From: JAVBMC01 sp031552845
GTDB taxonomy: Bacteria > Verrucomicrobiota > Kiritimatiellia > RFP12 > DVOR01
Direction of reading: 5' to 3'
Assembly (NCBI GenBank): GCA_031552845.1
Contig: JAVBMC010000069.1
Location: forward strand, 5,740 to 69,739
Length of the DNA: 64,000 bases
The notes below the pieces were generated by a model. That model made no database searches. It worked only from the letters and a program-made list of their open reading frames with translations, and had not been told where the DNA came from. Shown here in pieces: positions 32,165-42,432 of this stretch (position 1 is the first letter of the stretch; the number at the start of each line of letters is the position of its first letter). A program made the translations under genes and the position numbers.

Positions 32165-32244
32165 TTATTGATTGGACACTTCTGCCATAATTATACAGCG
32201 CGGAGGGCCGGAGCCATCCGCGCTGCGGAGAATCGTACTCGATG

Positions 32245-33567
32245 CTAGGGAGTTGTGATGACCTTGAGCGGATCGGCCGGGTCGACCTCAAAGTCGCCAT
32301 TGGGCACCGCCACTCCGGCAGCCTGCAAACGGCGGCTCCACTTGGCCATCAGATCGCGGCGCACCGTCGCGGGCGAATCATCACCCTCGGCATTCTTCAG
32401 CGGCGAGAACTCCTCGGCACGGTCAAACGCCAGATTCACAACGGTGTCAGCATCCGGCAGTACATCGAAGATGAACTTTTCGAACTTATACCCGTTCGGC
32501 GTGTCGGGCTTGATGAGCTTGCCCGCGGCATCGCAATACGGAATCTTCTTGTGAGCAATGTGCAAGGGCATATTACCCAGCGCTTCACGCTTCAAAAACT
32601 CGCGGTCAAACACATGAATGGCCACGCTGCCGTACTTGTAGTACAGCTCGCCATCCGGCGTGCGCTGTTCCATCTGCTCCGGGGTGAGCTCGGAGTATTC
32701 CACCATGGCGAACTTACCGCCTCGCTTGACGACGATGCCCAAACCTTCCTTGGCGTTGCGCTTGGCGCAGACTTTAACAGAGATGCCTGCCTTACGTTGA
32801 GCGTGTAGCCCCATGAAAGCAGGGTCGCAGATTTCAACCAGCGGATTATCCACCTGGAAAAAGAAAAGGGAGGTGACGTTGCGCTTCTCCATATCCGCCA
32901 CAGCGCCGGAGGCGGCCAATGCGGAGAGCATGCCGCCATGTCCGTCAGGATTCATGAAGATGTGTCCAGGTTCGTCCAACATGATCTTACCGTCGGCCGT
33001 CAGCGCGGGCCACATGCCTTGCTTGAAGAAGAAAACGTCTTCAGGGTTCAGTCCCAGATAGTTCCAACGTGCGAAGTGGGCGCGGGTCGCTTCGTCATTC
33101 GTCTCGCTGGTCATGATGTAAAACGGAATGCGTACGTTGTACTTCCGCGAGAGCGCGATGATCTGGTGGGCGTGGAAAAAGAAAATGCAGCGCTCGGTGA
33201 CCGGTGCGATAGGATACATCCCCTTGGGACCATCGTAACCCAAGCGCGAGCCCTGTCCGCCCGCCACCATCAACACGCCCGCCCTGCCGGCACGCAGGAG
33301 GTCTTCACCCGCAGCAACGGCCTGTGCACGCTGGTCGTCCGACAAAATCTCAACCGGTGCAGGTTCGCCGACTTCGCGCACAGCATCGGCTTTGGGGGCA
33401 GAGGCATCTTTCAACATCGCCTGCATGCGGCCGATTGCTTTAAAGTCCAGCGTGGCAATCTGCGCCAGCAGCGCCGCCTGCCCTGCAGTATCCAACGTAC
33501 TCCAGAATTGCAGGACATGGGCTTGTCCGTTGCGTTCCAATAAATCTTTCGCCGCTTCAAACGTCAT
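32245..33567 (-). CDS. UDP-sugar pyrophosphorylase, eukaryotic-type (UAP/UGP2 family)
   Basis: 440 residues from the ATG at 33567, preceded by GGAGGCTGAT. The nucleotide-binding motif VAGGQGSRLGYDGPKG, the YIMTSETND segment, FMNPDGHGG and FFFQVDNPLVEICDP are those of the UDP-GlcNAc/UDP-Glc pyrophosphorylase (UDPGP type 1) family. It makes UDP-GlcNAc or UDP-hexose from UTP and sugar 1-phosphate for the cell envelope. The motif set resembles the UAP branch. Exact substrate is not decided. Confidence 0.88.
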   Translation of the reverse strand: MTFEAAKDLLERNGQAHVLQFWSTLDTAGQAALLAQIATLDFKAIGRMQAMLKDASAPKADAVREVGEPAPVEILSDDQRAQAVAAGEDLLRAGRAGVLMVAGGQGSRLGYDGPKGMYPIAPVTERCIFFFHAHQIIALSRKYNVRIPFYIMTSETNDEATRAHFARWNYLGLNPEDVFFFKQGMWPALTADGKIMLDEPGHIFMNPDGHGGMLSALAASGAVADMEKRNVTSLFFFQVDNPLVEICDPAFMGLHAQRKAGISVKVCAKRNAKEGLGIVVKRGGKFAMVEYSELTPEQMEQRTPDGELYYKYGSVAIHVFDREFLKREALGNMPLHIAHKKIPYCDAAGKLIKPDTPNGYKFEKFIFDVLPDADTVVNLAFDRAEEFSPLKNAEGDDSPATVRRDLMAKWSRRLQAAGVAVPNGDFEVDPADPLKVITTP

Positions 33568-33659
33568 ATCAGCCTCCAAATTCAAAAGAGCATTACTATA
33601 GCAAATCCCTAACAGGGAAACAACACCAAATGCAGTTTCGGGCGGGAAGCCGTCCGGCG

Positions 33660-34667
33660 CTAGTAGCGGCGCAGGAGTTCCAGCATCTGCCGGTCGAGCT
33701 TATGTCCGCGAAAATCTTCATACCGCACGTCGGTACGCTCGCTGTCCAAGATCCCAAAACCGCCGCGCAGAGTCCATAACGCCCAGCCCCAGTTGGCTTC
33801 CTTCCAGACTTTGAGATTATCCTCCATCCAGCGCAGGACAACGTCGTGCGGCGTCTTGTTAAACGCGCCGAACTCGCCAACCATCACGCTCACATCGTTT
33901 TCGACTGCAGGCTGCCAAGGTTTAATCATATGCTCCCGCAAATCCTCCAGCGCGTTCTTGCCCTCCGGCGGCCAGACAGGTTTTTCGGACGGCGAACCTA
34001 CCCACGACGCCAAGTAGTGGGAAATACTGAAGGGATAGTAGCCGCGCGCGCCTTGGCTGATTTTCAGATCAAAAAGCTGCTTGACGGGATAACGCCCCCA
34101 TGAGAGGCCATCCGCACAAATTGGACGGTACGGGCTTTCTTCACGGATGGCCTTGACCAACTCCACGGCCACGCGGCGGTACTGCTCGGGCGTGATCTTA
34201 TCATCCGGTTCGTTGAACAAGTTAAAGCTCAGATCCTCAGGCGAGACGTCTTTATACCGCCGAGCCAACGCCCGCCAATGCAGGCAGGCAACAGTCAGCG
34301 CATCGTCGTCAGCAAACAGGTTGCGGGACTCCGGTGGCTGTGCAACCGTGTAACCGGGAATGCGGTGCAGGCACATTTGAATATGTATCTTATGCTTTTG
34401 CCCCAGCTTCAGCACATCATCCAACGGCTTGAGTTTGTCGGCATCAATTTCATTCCATTTGCCGTCCTTAATCCAGAAACGATAGTCCATCGGCAGGCGT
34501 GCAAAGTTGAAGCCCCACTCCTGCATCAATTCAAAATCCTCCGCACGGAAGCTTGCCGGCTCGCCTTTATATTTAGCTAGGTCCGTCAGATTGAATCCGC
34601 GGAACCGCGGCGCAGCTATTGTCGAACAGGCGGCCAAGACAAGTCCTAACATGATCGCTTTACGCAT
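33660..34667 (-). CDS. Secreted glycoside hydrolase family 5 (cellulase-type)
   Basis: 335 residues with a signal peptide (MRKAIMLGLVLAACSTIAA). GH5 features: RGFNLTDL near the start, FARLPMDYRFW, acid/base E153 in FNLFNEPDD and nucleophile E265 in VMVGEFGAFN. It would hydrolyse a beta-linked glucan, mannan or xyloglucan outside the cytoplasm. It begins 18 bases after holB and ends the 42.3-33.7 kb operon. Confidence 0.88.
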   Translation of the reverse strand: MRKAIMLGLVLAACSTIAAPRFRGFNLTDLAKYKGEPASFRAEDFELMQEWGFNFARLPMDYRFWIKDGKWNEIDADKLKPLDDVLKLGQKHKIHIQMCLHRIPGYTVAQPPESRNLFADDDALTVACLHWRALARRYKDVSPEDLSFNLFNEPDDKITPEQYRRVAVELVKAIREESPYRPICADGLSWGRYPVKQLFDLKISQGARGYYPFSISHYLASWVGSPSEKPVWPPEGKNALEDLREHMIKPWQPAVENDVSVMVGEFGAFNKTPHDVVLRWMEDNLKVWKEANWGWALWTLRGGFGILDSERTDVRYEDFRGHKLDRQMLELLRRY

Positions 34668-34685
34668 ATCCCCTCCTTGCGAATG

Positions 34686-35699
34686 TCACTTGACGCCGTG
34701 AGAAAACCGATCCATCCAATACGGAAGCACCATGTTTTCCGGCATATTACTGTCGAACTGTTTGGCAATCCGCTCTACGCGCTCCAAATTCATCAAAGCC
34801 TGAGCTCGGGTCAATCCGGCAGCGCGCAGGCTGTAGACCTCCGCATACTGCGGATAAAATAAAACACCGTCATCACCGCCGGAAACAGCCACCAGCAAGT
34901 CGCGGAACCATTTATTCAACGTCATCAAAAAGTTAGACCGCTGTTCGCGGTAACGCGCACTGATCTTGGCATCCAGCACATCATCGTCCTCGTCCACGTG
35001 CTGGGTTTCCTGCTGCGCTTTGTTCTCGGCCATAACCTCTGTCTCGGCGGCATCCTTCATTTCCTTCAGCAACGTCACCAGCTGCAGTGCTGCGGCAGTA
35101 CGGCCCGCCAAAGAATTTAAAGGAGAATTCGCCAATACCTCCAGCACCTGCTCCCGCCACTCATCAGGCAAGTCGCGCACATCCTGCAAATCAATCCGCT
35201 GACAGCGGGACAGGATCGTCGGCAAGATTTCTTGTGGAGTATCCGACAGCAATAAAAACATCGAATCCGGGCTGGGTTCCTCCAGCGTTTTCAACAACGC
35301 ATTGGCCGCGGCATCTTTCATACGGTCAGCACCGACCAGCACAGCGACTTTCCAGCCGCCGATCAACGACGTTTGCTGCATGACCGGCAGGAGTTCTCTG
35401 CGGATTTGTTCGACGCTGAAGATACGGGACTTCTTCTCCGGATGCAGCCAATGCACATCGGCAAATACGCGGCGTTCAATCTGCTCGCACATCTGACACG
35501 TACCGCACGGCTTCTCATTACCGGTGCAAAACAAGTACTGTACAATGCGCAACGCCAGTGCCATTGCTTCGCCGCGGATTGAGCCCGTGATCAAATACGC
35601 CTGCGCCGGACGTCCGCTGTCAATTGCGCGGCGTACCATGGCGAACTTATCTGCAACCGCGGCAGCGGCTTTCACATCACTGGCCGCATCCGCACACAT
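34686..35699 (-). CDS. holB: DNA polymerase III delta' subunit
   Basis: 337 residues. It has the zinc-module cysteines CGTCQMCEQI, then HPEKKSRIFSVEQIRRE, VGADRMKDAAANALLKTLEEP and ILSRCQRIDLQ (SRC motif), as in delta'/HolB clamp loaders. It lacks a classical Walker A, as delta' does. It begins inside the end of tmk (23-base overlap), the common tmk-holB pairing. AAGGTGACAGACG precedes the start. Confidence 0.88.
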   Translation of the reverse strand: MCADAASDVKAAAAVADKFAMVRRAIDSGRPAQAYLITGSIRGEAMALALRIVQYLFCTGNEKPCGTCQMCEQIERRVFADVHWLHPEKKSRIFSVEQIRRELLPVMQQTSLIGGWKVAVLVGADRMKDAAANALLKTLEEPSPDSMFLLLSDTPQEILPTILSRCQRIDLQDVRDLPDEWREQVLEVLANSPLNSLAGRTAAALQLVTLLKEMKDAAETEVMAENKAQQETQHVDEDDDVLDAKISARYREQRSNFLMTLNKWFRDLLVAVSGGDDGVLFYPQYAEVYSLRAAGLTRAQALMNLERVERIAKQFDSNMPENMVLPYWMDRFSHGVK

Positions 35700-36312
35700 C
35701 GTCTGTCACCTTCCTGATATCCGCCGCAACCACATCGGTCTCGCGGTCGACATTCACCACGCGGAAACGCTGCGGTTCGCCTGCGGCCAAATCTAAGAAT
35801 CCCTGACGCAAACGGCAATGGAACGCGAGCTCTTCCTTTTCAAAACGGTCTTGTCCTGCCCCGCGGTCATTCACCCGGCACAACCCGGCCTCGGGCGGTA
35901 AATCCAAGAGCACCGTTAAATCCGGCACGAGCCCACCCGTCGCAAAGCGGCTGAGACGGCGCAATTCATCCACAGCCCAACCTCGTCCTGCGCCTTGATA
36001 CGCCAGCGTCGAATCTTCAAAGCGGTCACACAACACCCAAGCGCCTCGCGCTAAAGCGGGTTCAATCACTGCGGCGACCAATTGCGCCCGGCTGGCGCAG
36101 AACAGCAGCACCTCTGCCCGCGGCAGGGGCGCTTCGCCTGCGGCATCATGCTGCAGCAGATTACGCACAGCTTCGCCTAACAGCGTGCCGCCGGGTTCGC
36201 GCGTCATGACAACTTCAATTCCGCGCTCTTGCAAATGCGCGGCCAGCAAACGGATGTGTGTACTTTTACCGGCACCTTCACCGCCTTCAAATGTGATGAA
36301 GCGTCCTCTCAT
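35677..36312 (-). CDS. tmk: Thymidylate kinase
   Basis: 211 residues, normal length. P-loop FEGGEGAGKST, the DRF segment VLCDRFEDSTLAYQGAGRG, REPGGT near residue 40 and the LID Arg region NDRGAGQDRFE. It phosphorylates dTMP to dTDP. It overlaps the DUF4340 gene upstream by 4 bases and holB downstream by 23. Confidence 0.95.
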   Translation of the reverse strand: MRGRFITFEGGEGAGKSTHIRLLAAHLQERGIEVVMTREPGGTLLGEAVRNLLQHDAAGEAPLPRAEVLLFCASRAQLVAAVIEPALARGAWVLCDRFEDSTLAYQGAGRGWAVDELRRLSRFATGGLVPDLTVLLDLPPEAGLCRVNDRGAGQDRFEKEELAFHCRLRQGFLDLAAGEPQRFRVVNVDRETDVVAADIRKVTDDVCGCGQ

Positions 36313-38168
36313 GGTTCTGTCCTTGGCTGAATAAACGTCCGGTCGATCGCGGCCAGCGTCTCGTCCGACAAAACATACACTAGTTCACGCCCGCGCAGCA
36401 TGGCATAACGTCCGCCGCCACGCGCCTTTGCGCCAATCAGCAACACCCGGCGCAGTGCGTCGTCACCGGTTAAATCAAACCGCACCTCCAGCATCGGCGA
36501 GGAGAGTCCATACAATGTCAACGCTTGCGGCGGCGGATTCAACTGCTCGACATATTGCGCCCGCAAATCCACGAACTGCCCCAGCCACTCTTTGAACGCC
36601 GGCACGTCCAATACGCCGGATTCCGTCTGCCAAACACCATTGGGCGACGGCAGTGTACAACTCACTGAGTTAGTGACGCCATTAGGCTCGTAACGCGTCA
36701 CAGCAACCGCCTTGACCGCCGCAGACGGAACAGAAAGAACGGTCCGATCAGCAAAGCGTCGAACATCCAAATTACCCCGCAGCTCGGGCGGCAGATTTGT
36801 CGCGGCCACCACGCACACATTACTTGCGGCCCCCGGCAGGCGAAGGCAATAGTCACGCGCACTGTCCTCCAGTGCAAAAACTTCCAGTTCAAACGGCGTC
36901 TGCTTGCCGGTCAAAGTAACCTTAGCGATCGGCTGTCCCAACGGCAACACAACCGCAGGCAGGTTCAGCTCCGGACGCAGCCGGACAATGGAGGTGAGCC
37001 ACGTGTTGATATACTCGCTGTCGGCACGGCGGCCATCGACTCCCGCCAGCATCCAGCCGCCTCCGGCATTGCGCACCACATCCACAGTTTGGTCGCCCAC
37101 CACCAAATGCAGCTGTTGGATTTCATCGGGGTCGCCGTTATAGAACCGCGCTCCGGCGAAGACTTCCTGCAAGCTAGACTCTAATGCTGTCCAATACGCA
37201 TTAGTCACCGTCACCAGCACATCGTCGTTCTCAAACAAAGCATACACCTGTCCCGGCTGAGAAGCGGACAGCCGTCCCAAACGCAAACGCAACGGCTGTT
37301 CGCGTCCACGCTCACTCACCCAAATCCGTATAGCGTGTTCATCATCCAAGCCGTATTGGTTCAAGCGTGGCGTGGAGGCCAGCAACACCTCGGCGGCAGT
37401 GTTTGTCGTCTGAGCGGAAATCTCCGGCATGGCGGACTGCGCAAAGCTATCGGCACGGAACTCATACAAACGGGCCAGCAACGCTTGCACCGTCCGCGGA
37501 TCGGCGACGCGTCCCACCGGTTGCCGCAAGATCCACGTGCCGGACTCCAATGCCAACTGCACGCTACCCGATTCCGGCCTGCGGATTTCTACCGCCGTTG
37601 CGCGCTCCGCCGCAGCACCTAAGAAAGTACGAGAGCGTGCATCAACAGCGGTCTTCGGCAAGGCATCCCAAAAAGCCCGCGGCATCAGCTCGATACGTGA
37701 AGTGCCGGCACGTCCGACGTAGATTTCCGTTTCATCCGCCGTCAGGCGGCCCAATAGAACCGACTCGCTGGTACCATCGGCATACTCAAGCGTGATGGAT
37801 GCGGCCGGCGGTTCCAAGCCGAAGGTCTCGCGTGAAACGCGCCGCTGTTCAGCCTCTTGCGGCATAATCACATCGGTCGCCCGCGTATGCTCCAGCTCCG
37901 ACAAAAGACGTTCGATGATCGCTCCATCGGCTTCACAAGCAACGGGCTTCAACAAGCGCCAGCGTCCTCCGCTATTGGCCGCAGCAACCGTCTCGGCTCC
38001 CCGTTGCCACGTCAAAGAGACAACTTCATCAAAGCGCGGCGAGAACATGCCGCCTCCATCATGCTCAACGCTCGGCAAACCGGATTCCCGACGGTAAACC
38101 ACCAACAGCAGAATCGAGAACAAACCAATCCAGAACAACCATCGGATGAGTGATTTAACGGGGTTCAT
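36309..38168 (-). CDS. Membrane-anchored DUF4340 protein
   Basis: 619 residues from the ATG at 38168, which has GGAGGCGCGC upstream. An N-terminal anchor (LIRWLFWIGLFSILLLVVY) is followed by three or four DUF4340-type repeats of about 150 residues, including RWRLLKPVACEADGAIIERLLSELEHTRATD and WILRQPVGRVADPRTVQALLARL. DUF4340 genes follow GldG-like ABC proteins in many bacteria; the complex is envelope-associated and its substrate is not known. Confidence 0.8.
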   Translation of the reverse strand: MNPVKSLIRWLFWIGLFSILLLVVYRRESGLPSVEHDGGGMFSPRFDEVVSLTWQRGAETVAAANSGGRWRLLKPVACEADGAIIERLLSELEHTRATDVIMPQEAEQRRVSRETFGLEPPAASITLEYADGTSESVLLGRLTADETEIYVGRAGTSRIELMPRAFWDALPKTAVDARSRTFLGAAAERATAVEIRRPESGSVQLALESGTWILRQPVGRVADPRTVQALLARLYEFRADSFAQSAMPEISAQTTNTAAEVLLASTPRLNQYGLDDEHAIRIWVSERGREQPLRLRLGRLSASQPGQVYALFENDDVLVTVTNAYWTALESSLQEVFAGARFYNGDPDEIQQLHLVVGDQTVDVVRNAGGGWMLAGVDGRRADSEYINTWLTSIVRLRPELNLPAVVLPLGQPIAKVTLTGKQTPFELEVFALEDSARDYCLRLPGAASNVCVVAATNLPPELRGNLDVRRFADRTVLSVPSAAVKAVAVTRYEPNGVTNSVSCTLPSPNGVWQTESGVLDVPAFKEWLGQFVDLRAQYVEQLNPPPQALTLYGLSSPMLEVRFDLTGDDALRRVLLIGAKARGGGRYAMLRGRELVYVLSDETLAAIDRTFIQPRTEP

Positions 38169-39619
38169 GCGCGCCTCCACAAAACCAACAGACGCAGCAG
38201 CAAAAAGGCCGCAATCAATCCGGCCGATGAAACACCCAAATAAGCCAGCCATTGCAAGCGGGTAAAGTTCAGCAGCAGCACCGCATCCTGTCCGCTTGCC
38301 GCACCGCCGCCGGTCGAATCATAACCTGCCAGCCAATTCATCGTATTTAGCAGGAAATCCATATTGGCGGCCGCGCGATGGTTCAGCGTTCCATTACTGG
38401 CACAAGCCGCATTACCGATAATCACCGCACGGGCAGAACGATACGCCAACCCCGTCGCTACATTACCACCACGTTCAATTGCCACAGCCAGCACAAACGG
38501 TCCTCGTTTGTCATTGGCGCCGATTTGGGCGGATTCATCCGTTTTGACCAGCGGCAATACGCTCAGCGCCTCCGATTCATTCTTTAGAACCGCCTCCGAC
38601 AGCTCCAACGCACGGGATGGCCCGAAGTGCAGCGTCAAATCGCCCAAGCTCCGCGTAATCTCGTGGTCAGCAAAATCCCGCACGACGATTTCAGCGCCGG
38701 ACAGTGTTCGCGGCGATGTCACTGTTGATCCGGATATCCGTACGCCCCAGCGCAAAAACAAATCACTTGCCACCGCCGGCGCCATCGCATTAGCAAAGTA
38801 AAGCACCCGCCCGCCGCGGTTGAGGAACTTATCAATCCACTCCCGTTCTTCAACGGCAAACGCGGTCCGCGGCCCGACCACCGCCAGAATATCACACTCC
38901 TGCGGAACGCCCTGTTCTTGCACTAAGTCGCATAACGACAGCTCAAATCCGTGGCGTCGAAGGGCATCTGCAAAAATAGAACACCCGCTCCAAACATCAA
39001 AATCATCCGGCCGCAATTCGCCATGGCCCGTCAGCCAGCCCACCTGCATCGTCCCACCCCGCAACAGCCGCTGGATTGCCGAAGCACAGGCCGACTCGTT
39101 GTGAAATATCTCTACATACTTGGCGTGCCGCTCGCGTCCGCTCATCAAGAACCCCGCCGTCGGTGTCGGCGTTTTTCCCTCCAAAGGTACCGCCACATGC
39201 CGCCAGCCTGATTCGAAGACGATTGTCCCCGGACGCACGCCCATCTTCACAAAACGCAGGGCCGCATCAATGTCACGCCGCGGGTCGACATAGGCCAAAT
39301 CAATCCGAGCACCCGCCACTCGGCGCGAGGCCGCTTGAATACCCCGCAACAGCCGGGACGCTGCACGATAACGCGGGTCGGTGGAGGATAGAAAACAGGT
39401 GACTTTCAAACTGCCCTGCGTCTCCGCGAGCGCATTCTCCATCCGGACAGAGGCAACCCGGCGATGCCCCAAGCTCAGCTCGTGCGTGGGATTGATCCGC
39501 CATGCCAGCAGGTTCACCAGCACCGCCAGCACAACCGCCAGCACGCCGGTCAAGCAGCGGTAAGCGGCTAGCGTGCGCGGGGGAAGCATAAAGGATATTT
39601 TCTTTGAACCGTGCGGCAT
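38165..39619 (-). CDS. GldG-like ABC transporter auxiliary protein
   Basis: 484 residues. An N-terminal span (AYRCLTGVLAVVLAVLVNLLAW) is followed by a large periplasmic part (RMENALAETQGSLKVTCFLS; LTGHGELRPDDFDVWSG; GPRTAFAVEEREWIDKFLNRGG) as in GldG/ABC_transp_aux proteins, and a C-terminal span (LAYLGVSSAGLIAAFLLLRLLVLW). It pairs with the permease and ATPase upstream and the DUF4340 protein downstream. Membrane-bound. Confidence 0.8.
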   Translation of the reverse strand: MPHGSKKISFMLPPRTLAAYRCLTGVLAVVLAVLVNLLAWRINPTHELSLGHRRVASVRMENALAETQGSLKVTCFLSSTDPRYRAASRLLRGIQAASRRVAGARIDLAYVDPRRDIDAALRFVKMGVRPGTIVFESGWRHVAVPLEGKTPTPTAGFLMSGRERHAKYVEIFHNESACASAIQRLLRGGTMQVGWLTGHGELRPDDFDVWSGCSIFADALRRHGFELSLCDLVQEQGVPQECDILAVVGPRTAFAVEEREWIDKFLNRGGRVLYFANAMAPAVASDLFLRWGVRISGSTVTSPRTLSGAEIVVRDFADHEITRSLGDLTLHFGPSRALELSEAVLKNESEALSVLPLVKTDESAQIGANDKRGPFVLAVAIERGGNVATGLAYRSARAVIIGNAACASNGTLNHRAAANMDFLLNTMNWLAGYDSTGGGAASGQDAVLLLNFTRLQWLAYLGVSSAGLIAAFLLLRLLVLWRRA

Positions 39620-39630
39620 TTCAAAACCTC

Positions 39631-40383
39631 TTACCGCCCGCTCAGGCGCAAATTACTCAAGCGGATGACCGCCAGCCATAACATGACCACGATCACCGAC
39701 ACATCAAAGACAACCGGGAACAACGCCAGAAGTCCCGTCGACACATCATAAATATGTGACAACGGCGAAATCCATCCCAACAAACTCCGCGCCGTCGGGA
39801 ACCACAACCGCATCACGCCGATGGAGGCCAACGGCAATCCACAGCACACAAACAACATCAACGTGCCCGTCGCAGCGATCTGTTTGAAAAAGAGAGAAAG
39901 GAACACCGAGATGGAACACCATACCCCCGCCTGCAGAATCAAAACACACATCACGCTGGTCAGCTCAAAGAACGACACGCGAGGCACGCCTGAACCGGCC
40001 ATCATCTGCGGCAGGAAGATGAGAGGGCTTAACGCTGTCACCAGAATAAACAAAACCATTGCCAGCCATACCGCGAGGAACTTGCCCAGCACCAAATACC
40101 CCTCGCTTATCGGCGAACTGAAAAATAACTCCAGCATCCCGGACGCACGGTCCTCCGCAAACAATCGGACAGACAGCAACACTGCCAAGATCGGCAGGCA
40201 CAACGCTAGCGAAAAGCCCCATACCGCCTGCAGCGGCAGCTCGCCCACGCCATTACGCTGAAGCAGCCAGACAAACAATGCCGCCGACCCCACCAACGCC
40301 GACACTAATGACACCACGCCGGACGAGGGCCACTGAATCAACAACCGCCACTCACGCCGGCAGGTCACCCACACGCCGCTCAT
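39631..40383 (-). CDS. ABC-2 type permease, GldF-like
   Basis: 250 residues with six likely spans (for example VVSLVSALVGSAALFVWLL; LAVWLAMVLFILVTALSPLIFL; VIVVMLWLAVIRL). The RLFAEDRASGMLELFFSSPIS loop is the cytoplasmic coupling region of ABC-2 permeases. It partners with the ATPase at 40380-41099, overlapping it by 4 bases. Confidence 0.85.
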   Translation of the reverse strand: MSGVWVTCRREWRLLIQWPSSGVVSLVSALVGSAALFVWLLQRNGVGELPLQAVWGFSLALCLPILAVLLSVRLFAEDRASGMLELFFSSPISEGYLVLGKFLAVWLAMVLFILVTALSPLIFLPQMMAGSGVPRVSFFELTSVMCVLILQAGVWCSISVFLSLFFKQIAATGTLMLFVCCGLPLASIGVMRLWFPTARSLLGWISPLSHIYDVSTGLLALFPVVFDVSVIVVMLWLAVIRLSNLRLSGR

Positions 40384-41099
40384 GCTGCCCCCTTTCCGGC
40401 GCCGGACGACAGCTCAATCAATTTAGCCGTCAGCTCCGCCGGTTGAAAGTCGCGGACATTCAGCATTGCGGCCAAACGTCCCTCGTGCAACACGGCAAAC
40501 CGCGTGCAAAAAGTCTTCATCATTTCCAACGCATGACCGCTCAACACGATCGCCGCATTCGTCGACAGGTCAGTCAAGGCGCTCCCGATGCGCTTTTGCG
40601 TCACAGGGTCAACTCCGGCTAGAGGATCGTCTAAGAAAACCGCTTGAGGCGACAGCAATAACGCATCTGCAATGGCCACACGCTTCCGGCAGCCCAGCGA
40701 CAGCTCGCGCATCGGCCTATCCGCAAAAGCATCCAAATCCAATCGATCAGACGCCTCCCTCAAACGGCGGCGCAAACGCAGCCAACGCTCCCGCTTCAAA
40801 CGCGCCCGGTAGCGCAGATAGTCGGTTGGCGTCATGTCTCCATAAACAGGACACGACTCCGGCAGAAAGGCGATATGCTTGCGGTATTCCAATGAGTTGC
40901 GGTAACAATCCAACCCATCCAATACCACCTTGCCCTTCGACGGCACCAACACCCCCGCCAGCAGCTTCAATAGAGTACTCTTACCCGCACCATTCGCGCC
41001 GACCACTCCGACAATCTCGCCAGGCGAAACGTCAAACGAAACATCCCGCACCGCCGGCCGGCGTCCATAAGCAAAGTAGAGTCCCTCTGCCGTCAGCAT
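40380..41099 (-). CDS. ABC transporter ATP-binding protein, GldA-like
   Basis: 239 residues. Walker A GANGAGKST, signature LSLGCRKRVAIADALL (LSxGxRKR form), Walker B AVFLDDPLAGVDP and H-loop SGHALEM. It powers the permease encoded next to it. In the GldA/F/G family these complexes act at the envelope; gliding has not been shown for this lineage. Confidence 0.92.
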   Translation of the reverse strand: MLTAEGLYFAYGRRPAVRDVSFDVSPGEIVGVVGANGAGKSTLLKLLAGVLVPSKGKVVLDGLDCYRNSLEYRKHIAFLPESCPVYGDMTPTDYLRYRARLKRERWLRLRRRLREASDRLDLDAFADRPMRELSLGCRKRVAIADALLLSPQAVFLDDPLAGVDPVTQKRIGSALTDLSTNAAIVLSGHALEMMKTFCTRFAVLHEGRLAAMLNVRDFQPAELTAKLIELSSGAGKGAA

Positions 41100-42277
41100 A
41101 GGTCAATAATCTCCCGCGGCAATTCCGTCAAACACTCCGTCCCCGACTCGGTGATCAAAAACGTATCTTCCGTGCCCACGGCACCGACTCCCGGCAACAC
41201 AAACTTCGGCTCCACCGCGATACACATACCCGCCTCGAGCACATCCTTCGAACGCGCCCCCAGCACCGGCAGCTCGTTAATCACCAGCCCCGTGCCATGC
41301 CCGACAAACTTGGCCTTCTGCGCCAAGCCCATGAAACAATCTGCGCCGCCCGCATCAGCCGCCATCTGCAAGGCCAAATCATACAGCTCTTCGCACCGCA
41401 CGCCGGGCCGCATTCGCTTCGCGACCTCCTGCTCAATCGCCACAGCCGCATCATGCAGGCGATACGCCTCACCCGATAGCCGCCCGCACGAATAAATCCG
41501 GCTCATGTCGGTCAAATAGCCCGCCGTATTCCACGACAAGTCCGCCATTACCGACATCCCAGATGCAATCACCGTGCCATTCTCGCCGACAGGAATCGAA
41601 CGATCCTCACCCGCGCCACCCAACGCAAAATCATACGGCGAAGGCTCCCCGGCATTATCCCCGGCCAGCACCAAGCCCACAAAAATCTCCATGCTCTGCC
41701 CGAACACGCGGAACATCCCCAAAGACCCCGCCTTACGCAACGTATGCTCTGCCTCAATAGAAAAGTCGCGATCCGTCATCCCCGGCTTATACAGCCCCGG
41801 AAACTCCGCATAAGCCGCTGCATGCCGCCGTCCGGCCTCCCGCATGATCTCAATCTCACCCGGCGTACGCACCGCCCGCAGCCGCCGCAGCGTCAGCGAA
41901 CCATTCACGCAGACAGCCGACGAAAACGCCGCGGCAATCCGCATGCAATCGCTATACGCCAGCTCATCCTGTTCCAGCGCCAGCCGCTTCGGCAAAGTCA
42001 CGCCCTGCGCCGCCAACAGCTCCGGAATCTGCTCCACCTTACGGATCGACAGCACATGCCCGCCCGACAACCCGCACGGACGCTTCACAAAAAACCACGG
42101 TTCTCCCACGGCAGGCACATACACATACCCTAGAAAAATCCGCCCCGACAGATACAAAATATTCACCGTCGAGACAATCAACATCCCCTCGGCCTCCAGC
42201 CGCGGCAACTCCGCCTGCACTCTTTTCCAGCGCAGCGCCAAATCCAACTTCACATTATCAGAAACATCACTCAGCAT
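41093..42277 (-). CDS. M24 family Xaa-Pro aminopeptidase-like protein
   Basis: 394 residues from the ATG at 42277, with GAGGCCTGCG upstream. The N-terminal creatinase-like domain (ALRWKRVQAELPRLEAEGMLIVS) is followed by the pita-bread catalytic domain (IEIMREAGRRHAAAYAEF; VMADLSWNTAGYLTDMSRIYSCG; GHGTGLVINELPVLG; VEPKFVLPGVGAVGTEDTF) with metal ligands D, D, H, E, E. It trims N-terminal Xaa-Pro, or is a related hydrolase. First gene of the operon. Confidence 0.88.
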   Translation of the reverse strand: MLSDVSDNVKLDLALRWKRVQAELPRLEAEGMLIVSTVNILYLSGRIFLGYVYVPAVGEPWFFVKRPCGLSGGHVLSIRKVEQIPELLAAQGVTLPKRLALEQDELAYSDCMRIAAAFSSAVCVNGSLTLRRLRAVRTPGEIEIMREAGRRHAAAYAEFPGLYKPGMTDRDFSIEAEHTLRKAGSLGMFRVFGQSMEIFVGLVLAGDNAGEPSPYDFALGGAGEDRSIPVGENGTVIASGMSVMADLSWNTAGYLTDMSRIYSCGRLSGEAYRLHDAAVAIEQEVAKRMRPGVRCEELYDLALQMAADAGGADCFMGLAQKAKFVGHGTGLVINELPVLGARSKDVLEAGMCIAVEPKFVLPGVGAVGTEDTFLITESGTECLTELPREIIDLC

Positions 42278-42432
42278 CGCAGGCCTCACAAAAATGAAGC
42301 CCAAAGTATAACACAGCCCAGACTAAAAACAAAGGAAAAACCCCCACCCGTTTCCCCTTCCATCCACACGATTTGACGTGCTCTGCAACAATCAATGCAA
42401 GCAAACTAGAGCCACGCATGCCTGAAGGCATT